The notes below the pieces were generated by a model. It was not told the origin of the DNA and searched no databases. It saw only the letters and a program-made list of their open reading frames with translations. The position numbers and the translations under genes are program-made. A stretch of 64,000 nt of DNA from Nocardia stercoris (GTDB lineage Bacteria > Actinomycetota > Actinomycetes > Mycobacteriales > Mycobacteriaceae), in contig NZ_RFFH01000007.1 in the NCBI RefSeq assembly GCF_003696265.1, forward strand, positions 310,001 to 374,000, written 5' to 3'. Of this stretch, positions 54,005-63,110 are shown piece after piece. How positions within the stretch are numbered: the first letter of the stretch is position 1; each line of letters starts with the position of its first letter.

Positions 54005-54356
54005 AACCGCACAGTCTGGGCGCTGCTGGACGGACACGGCGAGGTGCCGCATATATATGGTGTGCCCGGCACACCGCGCATGGATATCGCCGACGGAACC
54101 TTGTACCAAACGTGCTGAGAGTGCCGTCGACTGGTCAGTTCGCCGCTTGGTACGCCTTGACGACGTCAGCCTGGATCCGGCCACGGCTCGACACCTGCTG
54201 GCCGTTGTGCCCACTCGACGGCAACGCCGAACGCACGCTCATCGGCACGTGCGGACGTTCGATGCAGGATCCGCGCGGAGCGGATGCGTCAAAGCTTGTT
54301 CGGCCTCACGATATTTCGGGGCCGGAGAGGCGATCTCTGCCCTATACCCTTGTTGG
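54005..54356. other. Intergenic region before TPR gene
   Basis: No convincing gene. A short plus frame ends near 54117 (VWALLDGHGEVPHIYGVPG) and could be a remnant of unknown origin. TATACC at 54343-54348 is placed as a -10 box for a leaderless transcript of the next gene. Confidence 0.4.
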
Positions 54357-55244
54357 ATGTCTCACGACATCACCTTGGCGAGCGTGCTGGCCCACTGCGG
54401 CGGCGATCCAGAACAGGCCGCCCGTCAGTTGTCTCGGGCGATCGCAACCGCGCCGAGCGATCCCACGGTCTACGCGGCCGCGGTCCCGCTACTGCCCGGA
54501 CTCGGCGAGTTGTCCGCCGCCGACCCGAGCCTCGCGCCGATCCTGGCATTTCGCCACTTCCTCGACGGCCGGATGGACGACGCCGCGCTCATCCTCGGTG
54601 CACTCAGCGGCATCAGCCCGCAGATCGCGTGGGCGGATGCGCCCTGGTTCTCCGAGACGTCTTTTCTTTCCGGGGTGAGCACCGAAGCCCTGCGCGAGGC
54701 GGTGTATCGACTCTTCGACCACGCGGCCGTGCCCGCCGACACCGCCAGGCCCTGGCTGCGGGCGGTCGAGACGGTCACGTCTCGGGCCGGTCTGGGCCCG
54801 GAAGACCTAGCCGGAATGGCGATCTCACTTCGCCTATTGGGCCGGACCGACGAGTCGCTGACTTTGTGTGATCGCGCCGACGCCATGGGCCGAACGGTGC
54901 TGGCGGAGGTGGTTCGAGCCGGAACGTGGCGGCTGCTGGGAAACCACGAGGAAGCGGCCGCCGCATTCGGTCGTGCACTCGTCCTGGAACCGACGAACTG
55001 GTCACTCCATCTCGACCTGTCCGACCTTTACGCAGAGCGCGGCGACCATCCCGCCGCTCTCGCCGCTGCCCAGGCGGGCCTGCGACACGCCCCACACGAG
55101 CCCAAATTACTCGCCGCTCGCGCAGCCCACCATGCTCGACTTGCCGGCACCGCAGAAGCGCTTCACGAATTCGAGCGCCTGGCCTCCGACACCGATCCCG
55201 CCTACTGCCGATGGCTCCGCGAACAGGCCACCGGCCCAGCCTGA
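54357..55244 (+). CDS. Tetratricopeptide repeat protein
   Basis: 295-residue helical repeat protein. TPR-like units are visible in the second half: TWRLLGNHEEAAAAFGRALV, LDLSDLYAERGDHPAALAAA and AHHARLAGTAEALHEFERLA. The N-terminal half has weaker repeats. It likely mediates protein contacts; the partner is unknown. The ATG at 54357 begins the homologous part, with no ribosome site but a -10-like TATACC 9 nt upstream, so translation may be leaderless. Confidence 0.8.
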   Translation: MSHDITLASVLAHCGGDPEQAARQLSRAIATAPSDPTVYAAAVPLLPGLGELSAADPSLAPILAFRHFLDGRMDDAALILGALSGISPQIAWADAPWFSETSFLSGVSTEALREAVYRLFDHAAVPADTARPWLRAVETVTSRAGLGPEDLAGMAISLRLLGRTDESLTLCDRADAMGRTVLAEVVRAGTWRLLGNHEEAAAAFGRALVLEPTNWSLHLDLSDLYAERGDHPAALAAAQAGLRHAPHEPKLLAARAAHHARLAGTAEALHEFERLASDTDPAYCRWLREQATGPA

Positions 55245-55618
55245 ACGACACCGCCGACACAGAGCCAGGCTCCGCGTGCTCGAACCCATGCACGCTCATC
55301 GCCATGAGCGGATGCCAGCGGAGGGCGCACACCACCAGGGACACACTGAGATACAGGATGCACACCCCGCTGGATCGACAGAGCCGGCGGGCTGCTCGGT
55401 CGGGATGTTCGCGCACTGCGGGCTTGTGGCCTGACGCTCCACAACGCGAACACCCCGACAGCGGTTGGGCCGCAGATTCAGGTGCAACCGGTCGGCACTC
55501 GCGCGGCGAACGCAGCCCTTCACGGGCAAGTCGCCGAGCGGCGGGCTACTGTCGTGCGACTGTGAACAGCCCTCGATCGTCGGTGGCCGAGTAGCTCTGT
55601 GCCACTCAGCCTTTCGCG
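55245..55618. other. Intergenic region without a gene
   Basis: Only short overlapping frames without homology or ribosome sites. It separates the TPR gene from the convergent lipase. Confidence 0.5.
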
Positions 55619-56758
55619 TCAGGAGAACAGTCGCGTCACGAACGGCACGCTGTCGGCGAGTGAGGCGAGCATGGCGCCGCTGTGGTCCTTCCCCGCGTAG
55701 ACATGCACCTCGGGATGTGTTCCGGCCGCGGCCATGTCGGCGATCAGCTTGGCGGTCAGCGGTGCGGGGACATCGGTGTCATCGGTGCCCTGCCCGATGA
55801 ACAGCGGCCGGTCGTAGCCGGTCAGCGGGACATCCATGACCGACCGCGCGGTCGGCACGAAATCGCCGTCCGCCAGCGGCCGCGACACCAGCTGGTTCAG
55901 TGACACACCGGTAGCGCGATCGGCCATCGGGGTGAAGCACAGGGTCTGGGCGTCGGTCACCAGCTGCTTGCCCAGCGGGGTCAGGTAGCTGTCGAGGTCG
56001 AAGTCCGGGCGGGCCGCCTTCAGGCCGTTGAACACGTAGGTGGCGTAGGCGGTGATGTGCGAGGACCCGATGGGTGGGGTGTTCGGCCCGATCAGGGTCG
56101 CGGCGTCGACGATATTGGAGGCCGGCCCGGTCGCCACCGCGCCGCGGTAATCCAGTTCGGGCGCATAACGTGTCGCGAGCGAGGCGGTGAATACCGTCGC
56201 GCCGCCGCCCTGCGACTGCCCGATCGCCACCCACTTCGAGGCCAGCGAGTCGTCCGCGGAGCGGGCGGCGCGCACCATGTCGATGGCGGCGTGCGCCTCC
56301 GCGCGGCCGTCGAGGTAGGCGTGCGCGCCGGGGGTACCCAGGCCGATGTAGTCGGTGGCGACGATGGCGTAGCCCTGCTTCATCCAGGTGGCGAGGAACC
56401 CCATGTCGCGGTCGGAGCGACCGGTCACCGAGGGCGCGCAGTCGTCGCCGATACCGACGGTGCCGTGCTCCCAGGACAGCACCGGCCAGCCGCCGGGCGG
56501 CGGGCTGCCCGCCGGGGTGAACACCACGCCGGTGGACAGCGCGGGCTGATCGGAGGAGTCGCGGGTCCAGTAGGTGAGCTTGCGAGCCGAGCCGGTGCCG
56601 TCGATCCAGAGGTCCTGCGCCAGAGCCTCATTGCCGACGACGGCGCCCGGGGCCGCACCCTCGGCGCGGGCGGGCGGGTCGGCCTGGGCGCTGGCGGCGA
56701 GCGGCCCGGTGGCCAGCACGGCCGCCGAGACCAGGGTGATCACGATGCGTCGCGTCAT
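55619..56758 (-). CDS. Secreted LIP-family lipase, third copy
   Basis: 379-residue exported lipase/esterase of the same broad family as the tandem pair at 28-31 kb but clearly divergent. The signal peptide is RRIVITLVSAAVLATGPLA with AQA cleavage near residue 27. It has WPVLSWEHGTVGIGDDCAPS, the nucleophile Ser182 in GQSQGG, and late acid and His in GTDDTDVP and GKDHSG. The ATG at 56758 is used. A divergent TetR gene and two operators lie upstream, so it is probably repressed by that TetR. Confidence 0.92.
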   Translation of the reverse strand: MTRRIVITLVSAAVLATGPLAASAQADPPARAEGAAPGAVVGNEALAQDLWIDGTGSARKLTYWTRDSSDQPALSTGVVFTPAGSPPPGGWPVLSWEHGTVGIGDDCAPSVTGRSDRDMGFLATWMKQGYAIVATDYIGLGTPGAHAYLDGRAEAHAAIDMVRAARSADDSLASKWVAIGQSQGGGATVFTASLATRYAPELDYRGAVATGPASNIVDAATLIGPNTPPIGSSHITAYATYVFNGLKAARPDFDLDSYLTPLGKQLVTDAQTLCFTPMADRATGVSLNQLVSRPLADGDFVPTARSVMDVPLTGYDRPLFIGQGTDDTDVPAPLTAKLIADMAAAGTHPEVHVYAGKDHSGAMLASLADSVPFVTRLFS

Positions 56759-56789
56759 CGGAGGAGTCCTCTCGTATCGTCTCGCTTTG

Positions 56790-56806
56790 GTGTCACAGTG
56801 AGACAC
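56790..56806. promoter_or_regulatory. TetR operator candidate 1
   Basis: GTGTCACAGTGAGACAC, a 17-bp imperfect palindrome with GTGTC/GACAC arms, between the lipase and tetR. A near-identical copy lies 39 bp away. Confidence 0.65.
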
Positions 56807-56828
56807 TTCGGCCAGACTATCCTGAGAA

Positions 56829-56845
56829 GTGTCACTTTGAGACAC
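56829..56845. promoter_or_regulatory. TetR operator candidate 2
   Basis: GTGTCACTTTGAGACAC, 15 of 17 identical to the first site. The 39-bp centre-to-centre distance is near four helical turns. Together they probably control both divergent genes. Confidence 0.65.
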
Positions 56846-56877
56846 CAGGGTGGATATCAGCGACACGAGAGGGCGGG

Positions 56878-57516
56878 ATGACGGCACCGACCGGGTTGCG
56901 GGAACGCGAGAAGGCCAGGGTGCGGCGCGAATTGATCGACGCCGCCCTGCTGCTGTTCGAGCGCCGCGGCTTCGAGCAGACCACCGTGCAGGAGATCGCC
57001 GACGCCGCCCAGGTCTCGCGACGTACCTTCCACCGCCACTTCCCCGCCAAGGCGGCCGTGGTCTTCAGCCACGAGCAGGACGTCATGTCCTCCCTGCTGG
57101 CCGCCTTGGACCGCCGCCCGCCGCACGAGGCGGTCTTCGTCGCGCTGCGGGCCGCGCTGCGCGAGTTCCTGCTTGACGAGGCCGAGGCCGAGCTGCGGCG
57201 CCGCCAGGCCGACACCGCCCGGCGGGCGCGGCTGGTGCTGATCACCAATCCGCAACTGCGCCAGGAGAACTTCACTACCGCGGTCGGCCGCCGGGACGCG
57301 CTGGCCCGGAGTTTCGCCCGCCGCGGCGGACTGGACGCGGACGATCTACGGGCTAAACTCGCCGCCGCGACCTGCTTTGCGGCGTTGGGGGTGGGGCTCG
57401 ACGACTGGGTGGCGAGCCCCGATCCGTCCCTCGCCCGCCTCTACGAGATCCTCGACGGCACAATCGCCGCGCTGCAGCACGGTCTCGAGATCCCCGCGGT
57501 GGCAAGTGACGGCTGA
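56878..57516 (+). CDS. TetR-family transcriptional regulator
   Basis: 212-residue repressor-type protein. The HTH is clear: RELIDAALLLFERRGFEQTT, then VQEIADAAQVSRRTFHRHFP. The C-terminal domain resembles the TetR_C (MftR-like) type. The ATG at 56878 has a GAGGGCGGG stretch upstream. It is divergent from lipase 3 and shares the two 17-bp operators. Confidence 0.93.
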   Translation: MTAPTGLREREKARVRRELIDAALLLFERRGFEQTTVQEIADAAQVSRRTFHRHFPAKAAVVFSHEQDVMSSLLAALDRRPPHEAVFVALRAALREFLLDEAEAELRRRQADTARRARLVLITNPQLRQENFTTAVGRRDALARSFARRGGLDADDLRAKLAAATCFAALGVGLDDWVASPDPSLARLYEILDGTIAALQHGLEIPAVASDG

Positions 57517-57880
57517 GGGCTACGGCAGACCGCGCAGCCTCAGGTCTGTCATGTACACCTAGCATGGTCACCTCTCCGGTTGCTTGTTCGTCCACTCGGT
57601 TTCACGCGCGAACGACGATCGGCCCCAACCGATTCGACCGGGTCGCGGTCTGGCCGTATTCGCCACTACGACAGCGCCTTTCGCGCTCGATCCGTCAGGC
57701 GGGTTGAGCCGTCAGCGGGGTCGGCACCTCGCGAGGCGCCCGGTTGCCTCTCCACCTGGGACTGACAGATCCGTCGAGGGCGGGATGGCTTCGACGGGCC
57801 ATACGAGGGGTTGATCCGGCGCGTGTTGCGCATGCGGGAAACGAAGCCGGCGCTGGAGATCGGCCGTCGGGGACGGCGCG
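57517..57880. other. Intergenic region without a gene
   Basis: Short frames only; no homology seen. A weak hairpin CAGACC/GGTCTG near 57531-57553 may end the tetR transcript. Confidence 0.4.
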
Positions 57881-58240
57881 CCTGCTGCTCGGCGGCAATG
57901 CCAATGCCCGCCGCGCCGGCCGCGACGCAGAAATGGCGGTCAACCTCTACGACAGCGAGCCGGAAGGCAGGCGCATGCTCGGGGAATCGCCCTCGCACGA
58001 GTCGATCTCGCGACCACGATGCTGACCACGCGGGACTACGCCGATGCGGCGACCCATCTGGAAGCCGCGCTCGACATCGTCGGCAGCCGCAGCACGGACA
58101 TCATCAGCGGCCGGCTCGCCGAAATGGGACGCACGCTCACCTCGATCCGCCGCACCCCGGCTACAGCCGACCTGCTCGAGCTGATCGCCGCCGCCACACC
58201 CCGCCGGTCGGTGCCTCAGATGGAAGGATCCGGGCCATGA
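57881..58240 (+). pseudogene. C-terminal remnant of a TPR-containing regulator, frameshifted
   Basis: One frame reads GRDAEMAVNLYDSEPEGRRM up to about 57975; the sense then moves to another frame: GIALARVDLATTMLTTRDYA, HLEAALDIVGSRSTDIISGR and LAEMGRTLTSIRRTPATAD. This resembles the TPR-like tail of XRE-family regulators common in Nocardia and Streptomyces. The HTH part is missing. The stop overlaps the next ATG by 4 bp, which shows an old operon. Confidence 0.6.
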
Positions 58241-58462
58241 CGACCATCGCTCTTTTGCATCCCGGCCGGATGGGCGCACCTGTCGCCGCACACCTCGCTC
58301 TCGCCGGCAACGACGTCATCTGGCACCCGCCCGGCCGCAGTGCCGACTCGCAGCGCCGTGCTGACACCGCCGGCCTTCGCCCGGTCACCGACCCCGTCGA
58401 GTTGCTGTCCGAGGCCGACATCGTGATCTCGATCTGCCCCTGGGACGCGGCCGACCAGGTTG
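58237..58462 (+). pseudogene. N-terminal part of an NAD(P)-binding oxidoreductase, interrupted
   Basis: The plus strand encodes the Rossmann start of a 6-phosphogluconate-dehydrogenase-like protein: TIALLHPGRMGAPVAAHLAL, then ADIVISICPWDAADQV. At about 58460 homology stops and the next part of the same protein is found on the opposite strand. The product would be non-functional. The ATG is coupled to the preceding remnant. Confidence 0.75.
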
Positions 58463-58782
58463 TGAGCATTCTCGACGATCGCAGGTACGAGCCGAGCACC
58501 ATCTTCAGGGCGCTGGCCGATCCGACATCCGCGCCCACCGTAGTGCTGGTGAACCCCGCCGCGGCAAACAGGTTACGGAGGCGGGAAGCAGCGGGCTCGG
58601 GCCCGGACAGGTAGATCCGGGGCGTCAGATCGTTGCTCGGTGGTGCTCCGGAGATGCTTCCGTCGACCACGGTGGCGCCTGCAGCGGTGAGCCGTTCGGC
58701 GATGCGGCACATCCTGTCCGGGCTGATCGCGTTGGCGTCGAGGTAGATTCCGTCGAAGGCATGGTCGGCGACTGTGCCGGGT
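58463..58782 (-). pseudogene. Inverted middle segment of the same oxidoreductase
   Basis: On the minus strand, from about 58780, the protein continues where the plus strand stopped: TVADHAFDGIYLDANAIS, MCRIAERLTAAGATVVDGSI, PRIYLSGPEPAASRLRNLF and DVGSASALKM. Together the two pieces give about 180 residues in the correct order only if this 320-bp segment is flipped. The C-terminal domain is missing. Breakpoints are estimated to within about 20 bp. Confidence 0.7.
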
Positions 58783-58790
58783 CATGGCAA

Positions 58791-59542
58791 GTTCTAGGCA
58801 AGGTGGACCGCCGCTCTGTGGACGTGCAGTTTCCGGACGTGAAAGTACCCGGCGCCCCGCACGATCGGAGCGCCCAGCGCAGCAATATCAGGTAAAACCG
58901 TCGCCATCGTCTCGCGTGACGCGGTCGATCCAGCACCGACAGTCTGCCTCCACGATCCACACCACGGCCACGGTGCCCCGACACATCGGGCCGAGCTACG
59001 AGCTGCTACACCGCCATTGGACGCAACAGTGGCCGGTAATGGTTGGTCGAGTGGTTCCGCGCGCCGCGTCGCTACTCGAAAAGGTATGTCTCCCTTCTCG
59101 ACACCACCAGCGGTGGTCGTGCTGGACCGACTGGACGCGGCAAGGGGGTACCGGCCATTCGGTGAGGTAGTGATTGGGGTACCCGAAAAGTTGTCGGGCA
59201 GCATTTCACACTCGATATTTGCAGAGTGAACCCAACGTGGCCCGAACCTGCGGGGACGCAATCGCGAACCATTCGGATCAGTGGCCCTTCCCGGTTTCTT
59301 CGCTGGGATTGTGTCGAGGAAGTCCCGGGGTGGGTGTTCCTTGACACTGGGAACGCTGATCGCCGTCATCGGCGGCCACATGCGGGAGCCTATCAACATC
59401 TTCTCGACCGGCTCTTCGGAGTCCGGCACCTGTCGGTGTCCCGTCGGTCCGGCGGGTTCGCGATACCCATGACCTGCCTCGGAGCAGCACCCCGCGGCCA
59501 GGAGGTCAAGGCCATCGAAGCACACCTCACCGGAGAACACGC
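58791..59542. other. 0.75-kb region of decayed or non-coding DNA before the glycosyltransferase
   Basis: No frame gives recognisable homology. A plus frame ends at 59546 overlapping the glycosyltransferase ATG by 4 bp (ATGA); only its last part (GQEVKAIEAHLTGEHA) looks protein-like and may be a gene remnant. The promoter of the glycosyltransferase should lie here. Confidence 0.4.
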
Positions 59543-60793
59543 ATGAGCAGATTCATCATTGCCCCCATCGGAACCCGAGGCGATTTCGCGCCGCTGCTCG
59601 ACGTCGGATTGCGCTTGCGCTCAGCAGGACACGAGGTCGTAATGGCCGCACACTGCATCTACAAGCAGATGGTCCTCGACACCGGACTCGAACTGCGAAT
59701 CATGGGTGGAGACGTCGAACCCGACCCCGACGACCCGAACTTCCTCAACCACGAACGCGCCAAATCGCTGGGGCGACCGGACGGGCTGACCTACCTCGGC
59801 GAAGGCATGATCGAGGCTCTCATCGACGAACCCGCGGACGCCATCCTGATCACCCCCATCTCGGAGGCCGCAGGTCACGCGCTCGCGGAGGCCAAAGGCA
59901 TCCCGGCCATCGGTATGCGGTTGGCGCCCCAGTCGGCGACAGTGGAGTTCCCACCGGCCTTGTGCGGCGGCGGATCATTCGGCCGTCACGGCAACCGACG
60001 TGCCGCCGAGTTCGGTGCCTGGATGTATGACACCGTCTTCCGGAACACCATCGCCGACATGCGCCGGATGGTGGGGCTGCCGAAGGTGTCGCCGCGGGAA
60101 CTGCGTCGACGCCGCGATGCCTCGGAATGGCTGATCCTCAACGGCTATTCGCCCACCGTTTCGCCGCGGCCGCGCGACTGGCGGCGCAACGAGGAGGTCA
60201 CCGGCTACTGGTGGCCGCCCCGCCCCGCCAACTGGGAGCCGCCCGCGGAACTGGTCGATTTCCTGGACTCCGGGCCGGCGCCGGTCTTCGTCGGGTTCGG
60301 CAGCACCACCGCCCGATCCGATAAGCGCGAGGAGATGTCGGAGATCGTCACCGAGGCGCTGCGCCGCTTCGGAGGACGGGCAGTGGTCCAGGACGGCTGG
60401 CTGCAGCTCGACATCACCGGCGACGACGTGCTCAATATCGGCAGCGTCCCGTATGACTGGCTGTTCCCGCGCATCTCGGCGGCCATCCACCACGCGGGCG
60501 CGGGAACCACCTCCGCCAGCCTGCGTGCGGGTATCCCCGCCGCCGGGGTGCCGGGGCAGGCTGACCAGGGATTCTGGGCGCAGCGGCTGATCGACCACGG
60601 TGTCAGCCCCGGGACCATCTCGCTGCGGAAGATGAGCGCCGACAGCCTGGTCGGCACCTTGCGCGCCCTCACCACCGACGGCAGCTACCGTGCCAACGCC
60701 GCTCGCTTGGCGGCGGGCATCGCCCAGGAGGACGGTGCCGGCGCGGCAGTCAAAGCAATCGAAGACCACATGGCCGCACTCGGAAAGGTCTGA
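59543..60793 (+). CDS. Glycosyltransferase, GT-B fold (family 1, sterol/macrolide type)
   Basis: 416-residue enzyme that moves a sugar from a nucleotide donor to a lipid or drug acceptor. The N-terminal acceptor domain starts IIAPIGTRGDFAPLLDVGLR, and the C-terminal donor domain has PVFVGFGSTTARSDKRE, IGSVPYDWLFPRISAAIHHA and GAGTTSASLRAGIPAAGVPG with the conserved HHAGAGTT. It resembles UGT51-like and glycopeptide or macrolide glycosyltransferases. It stands alone, so the acceptor is unknown; drug inactivation or glycolipid synthesis are options. Confidence 0.92.
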   Translation: MSRFIIAPIGTRGDFAPLLDVGLRLRSAGHEVVMAAHCIYKQMVLDTGLELRIMGGDVEPDPDDPNFLNHERAKSLGRPDGLTYLGEGMIEALIDEPADAILITPISEAAGHALAEAKGIPAIGMRLAPQSATVEFPPALCGGGSFGRHGNRRAAEFGAWMYDTVFRNTIADMRRMVGLPKVSPRELRRRRDASEWLILNGYSPTVSPRPRDWRRNEEVTGYWWPPRPANWEPPAELVDFLDSGPAPVFVGFGSTTARSDKREEMSEIVTEALRRFGGRAVVQDGWLQLDITGDDVLNIGSVPYDWLFPRISAAIHHAGAGTTSASLRAGIPAAGVPGQADQGFWAQRLIDHGVSPGTISLRKMSADSLVGTLRALTTDGSYRANAARLAAGIAQEDGAGAAVKAIEDHMAALGKV

Positions 60794-60880
60794 GCCGCCG
60801 GGAACCGCCACCAGCCAACAGTTTCCACGCCGGCATCACCAACGTCCAGGCCTCATAGAGTTAGGCCCACCCGGCAATGC

Positions 60881-60913
60881 AGGTCCGGCCCGGTTTCATG
60901 CCGGGCCTGACCT
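60881..60913 (+). terminator. Terminator after glycosyltransferase
   Basis: 13-bp stem with one mismatch (60881-60893 with 60901-60913, 7-nt loop), followed by GCTTTCG. Confidence 0.7.
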
Positions 60914-60926
60914 GCTTTCGATTCGC

Positions 60927-60980
60927 CGACTCCACGTTACCCACGGTTTCGATTCGATCTCTCATCGAGTCGTGGAGTCG
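60927..60980. repeat. Perfect 10-bp inverted repeat
   Basis: CGACTCCACG (60927-60936) and CGTGGAGTCG (60971-60980), spaced by 34 bp. It may be a second terminator for the convergent protease transcript or a protein site. Confidence 0.45.
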
Positions 60981-61172
60981 TGCGGTGTGGCCGACCTACG
61001 GGTCGTCCCGCCGAACCTCTCCGGCTTCTGAATGTCCTTGAACCCGGGCAGACGCATGACCGAAGTCGTTCCGACGTCGATCCGTTGCAGGCTCTGCAGG
61101 TGAGAATTGATCTGGCGCAGTTGTTTCGAGCCCGTCGTGAAACGACTCGGGGGGCGGGCCTTCGGTCCCGCA

Positions 61173-62381
61173 TCAGCGGGACCTTCCGACCAGAGGGCCG
61201 GTGGCTGTGGGGCGATCCTCCGATCGGCGGGCGGGACCCGGCGCAGTCGCCGTTCCACCGGGAAGCCCGAGTGCCGAACGATCACAAGCGGTGGCCAGGT
61301 CGGTAGCGGTGACGATCCCGGTGACCCGGCCGGCAGCGTCGACCGCAACGATCGCGTCGAGCTTCGGGCGCAACACGACTCGGGCAGCGGCGTCGGCGAG
61401 CAGGGTGTCCTCGGTGACGACTGCCCCAGCGGGCAGCGCGCGGCCGACCGCATCCAACGTCGTATCGGACCGCCGAGCCGGCGTGACCCGCGCGAGATCG
61501 GCCCACGCGACGACGTCGACAGGACGGCCGGCGTCGTCGACCACGGGAAAGACGCGGTGTCTGCTGTGTGCCACCGTGGAATTCAGCAGGTCGGTGACTG
61601 TCCAGCGAGCGGGTACGACCGACACCGGAGTGCTCATCACATCCCGGATCCGGGTGTCGCCCAGCCGGTGTCGCATCCCGGCGATCGCAAGTTCGCCGTC
61701 GGCCGAGGTCTGCAGGAACCAGCCCAGCAGCCCCAGCCACAGCCCGCCGAGTTGCCTGGTCGTGACCATCTCCGCGATGCCGAGCAGGATCAGCCCGACA
61801 CCGAGCGCCCGCCCGGCTCGCGCGGCGGTGGTCGCCGATCGCAATCGGTCTCCGTTACGCCACCACAGCGCCGCGTGCAGCACCCGGCCGCCGTCGAGCG
61901 GTGCCCCGGGCAAAAGATTGAACACCGCCAGCGCGGCGTTCATCACGGACAGCCAGAGCAGGGCCGCGACGACGACACTGCCCGGCGCGGCTGACTGCGC
62001 GGCCGCCGCGGCGAGAAAGGCCAGGACCGCGATGCCGAGGCTGGTGAGGGGGCCGGCCAACGCTACCTTCAGTTCGGTCCGCGCATCCGGTGGTTCATCG
62101 GTGAGCTCGGACATTCCACCGAGCAGCCACAATATGATGCGGTCGACCCGAACTCCGTTGCGGCTAGCCACGATCGAGTGGGCGAGCTCATGGGTGGCGA
62201 GGGCGCCGAGCAGCAGGACGGCGGCGGTCGCTGCTGCTGTCCAGACCGCGATCCGGCTACCGTGCCCGTCGAGGTCGGCCGCCAGCACCACCGTGAACAG
62301 CGCCAGTGTGACGAGGACCGACCAGTTGAGTCCGACGCGGATTCCGGCAATGCGTCCCAGTGGGATGGTCCCCCGCAACAT
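61173..62381 (-). CDS. Site-2 protease family metalloprotease with two CBS domains (Rip3-like)
   Basis: 402-residue intramembrane zinc protease. Membrane helices fill residues about 15-230. The zinc motif HELAH is at His64-Glu65-His68 and the second motif is NLLPGAPLDGGR. Two CBS domains follow (about 245-300: RIRDVMSTPVSVVPA; about 310-375), which may sense nucleotides. Length and layout match M. tuberculosis Rip3 (Rv2625c), a DosR-regulon protein. The ATG at 62381 has an AGGAGC site. Substrates are unknown. Confidence 0.88.
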   Translation of the reverse strand: MLRGTIPLGRIAGIRVGLNWSVLVTLALFTVVLAADLDGHGSRIAVWTAAATAAVLLLGALATHELAHSIVASRNGVRVDRIILWLLGGMSELTDEPPDARTELKVALAGPLTSLGIAVLAFLAAAAAQSAAPGSVVVAALLWLSVMNAALAVFNLLPGAPLDGGRVLHAALWWRNGDRLRSATTAARAGRALGVGLILLGIAEMVTTRQLGGLWLGLLGWFLQTSADGELAIAGMRHRLGDTRIRDVMSTPVSVVPARWTVTDLLNSTVAHSRHRVFPVVDDAGRPVDVVAWADLARVTPARRSDTTLDAVGRALPAGAVVTEDTLLADAAARVVLRPKLDAIVAVDAAGRVTGIVTATDLATACDRSALGLPGGTATAPGPARRSEDRPTATGPLVGRSR

Positions 62382-62509
62382 ATCGTGCTCCTGGATTGTC
62401 GCCGTGCCGAACCGGCGGCGGTCGGCGGGCGTTGCTAGTGGGTCGGGCGGGGACACAGGCTGCGCCGGGTCCCGCCGATATCATGTGCGGTGGCACCGAC
62501 CACGAAGGA

Positions 62510-62526
62510 GAGACCAAAGCCCCCGG
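62510..62526. promoter_or_regulatory. Candidate DosR box upstream of the Rip3-like gene
   Basis: GAGACCAAAGCCCCCGG resembles the DosR half-site pattern GGGACCAAnGnCCC with one mismatch in the core. It is about 130 bp upstream of the start. Confidence 0.3.
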
Positions 62527-62559
62527 TGGCGATGGCCTTCGTAAGCTCTTCCGAGGGAG

Positions 62560-62700
62560 ACTCCGAAGCGACGCTCGACGCCGACGGCGATATCGGTAGG
62601 TATCGCGAAGTTGATGTTCTCCGCGGTGGTGAACACGTTTCCGCCCGCAGCGGCAGCGGCCAGGCCGATCACCCGGCAGCGCCCGCCGACCGTCGGTGCC
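62560..62700 (-). pseudogene. Possible remnant of a trypsin-like (HtrA-type) serine protease
   Basis: The minus frame reads GRCRVIGLAAAAAGGNVFTT then AENINFAIPTDIAV. The RVIGL...NINFAIPTD layout fits the end of an HtrA-like protease domain, after the catalytic Ser. No GNSGGP or other protease part is found nearby. The rest of 62382-62771 has no gene. Confidence 0.4.
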
Positions 62701-62771
62701 TGATGACGGTAGGCGGGCGTTGCCCCGGGCGCGACAGTGTCGTGCCACCGCGGCCTGGTCACGGTGTTCGG

Positions 62772-63110
62772 TCAGCTCTCCTTCGTCTGCTCAGCGGTCT
62801 TGCCGGCCTCGGCGGTTCGTTCCGCACGCTGCGCTTTGATGTCCGCCTGCCATTTGTCGAAGTCGGCCCGCATCACATCGATCTGATGTTCGAGGGCTTC
62901 CCTGGTCTCCGACCACCAACTCTGCGCGGCCTCCCGCAGTTCCGCCGTCGTCATTCCGAACTCGTCCCTCTCTCGCTCGAGGGTCGCGCCCAATTCCTTC
63001 TGCTGAGCCCGCAGCGCGGCGCGACTCTCTTCCCTCGCAGCGGCTGACGACTCTTCGAACTGCTTGACTCTGGCCGCGAGATCCATCAGCGATTCCGACA
63101 ACGGTTTCAT
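62772..63110 (-). CDS. Small coiled-coil protein
   Basis: 112-residue, highly charged helical protein. Heptad-like patterns run nearly throughout (LMDLAARVKQFEESSAAARE, LRAQQKELGATLERERDEF, WWSETREALEHQIDVMRADF). No catalytic motif. It could be a structural, cell-envelope or stress-related protein; I recognise no family with certainty. The ATG at 63110 has a GGAGGG site 8 nt upstream. It ends 390 bp upstream of the protease start on the same strand. Confidence 0.75.
   Translation of the reverse strand: MKPLSESLMDLAARVKQFEESSAAAREESRAALRAQQKELGATLERERDEFGMTTAELREAAQSWWSETREALEHQIDVMRADFDKWQADIKAQRAERTAEAGKTAEQTKES

Larger units (their letters stand above)
60794..61172. other. Intergenic region with terminator and an inverted repeat
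   Basis: No gene seen. It contains the terminator at 60881-60913 and a 10-bp inverted repeat at 60927-60980. Confidence 0.5.
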
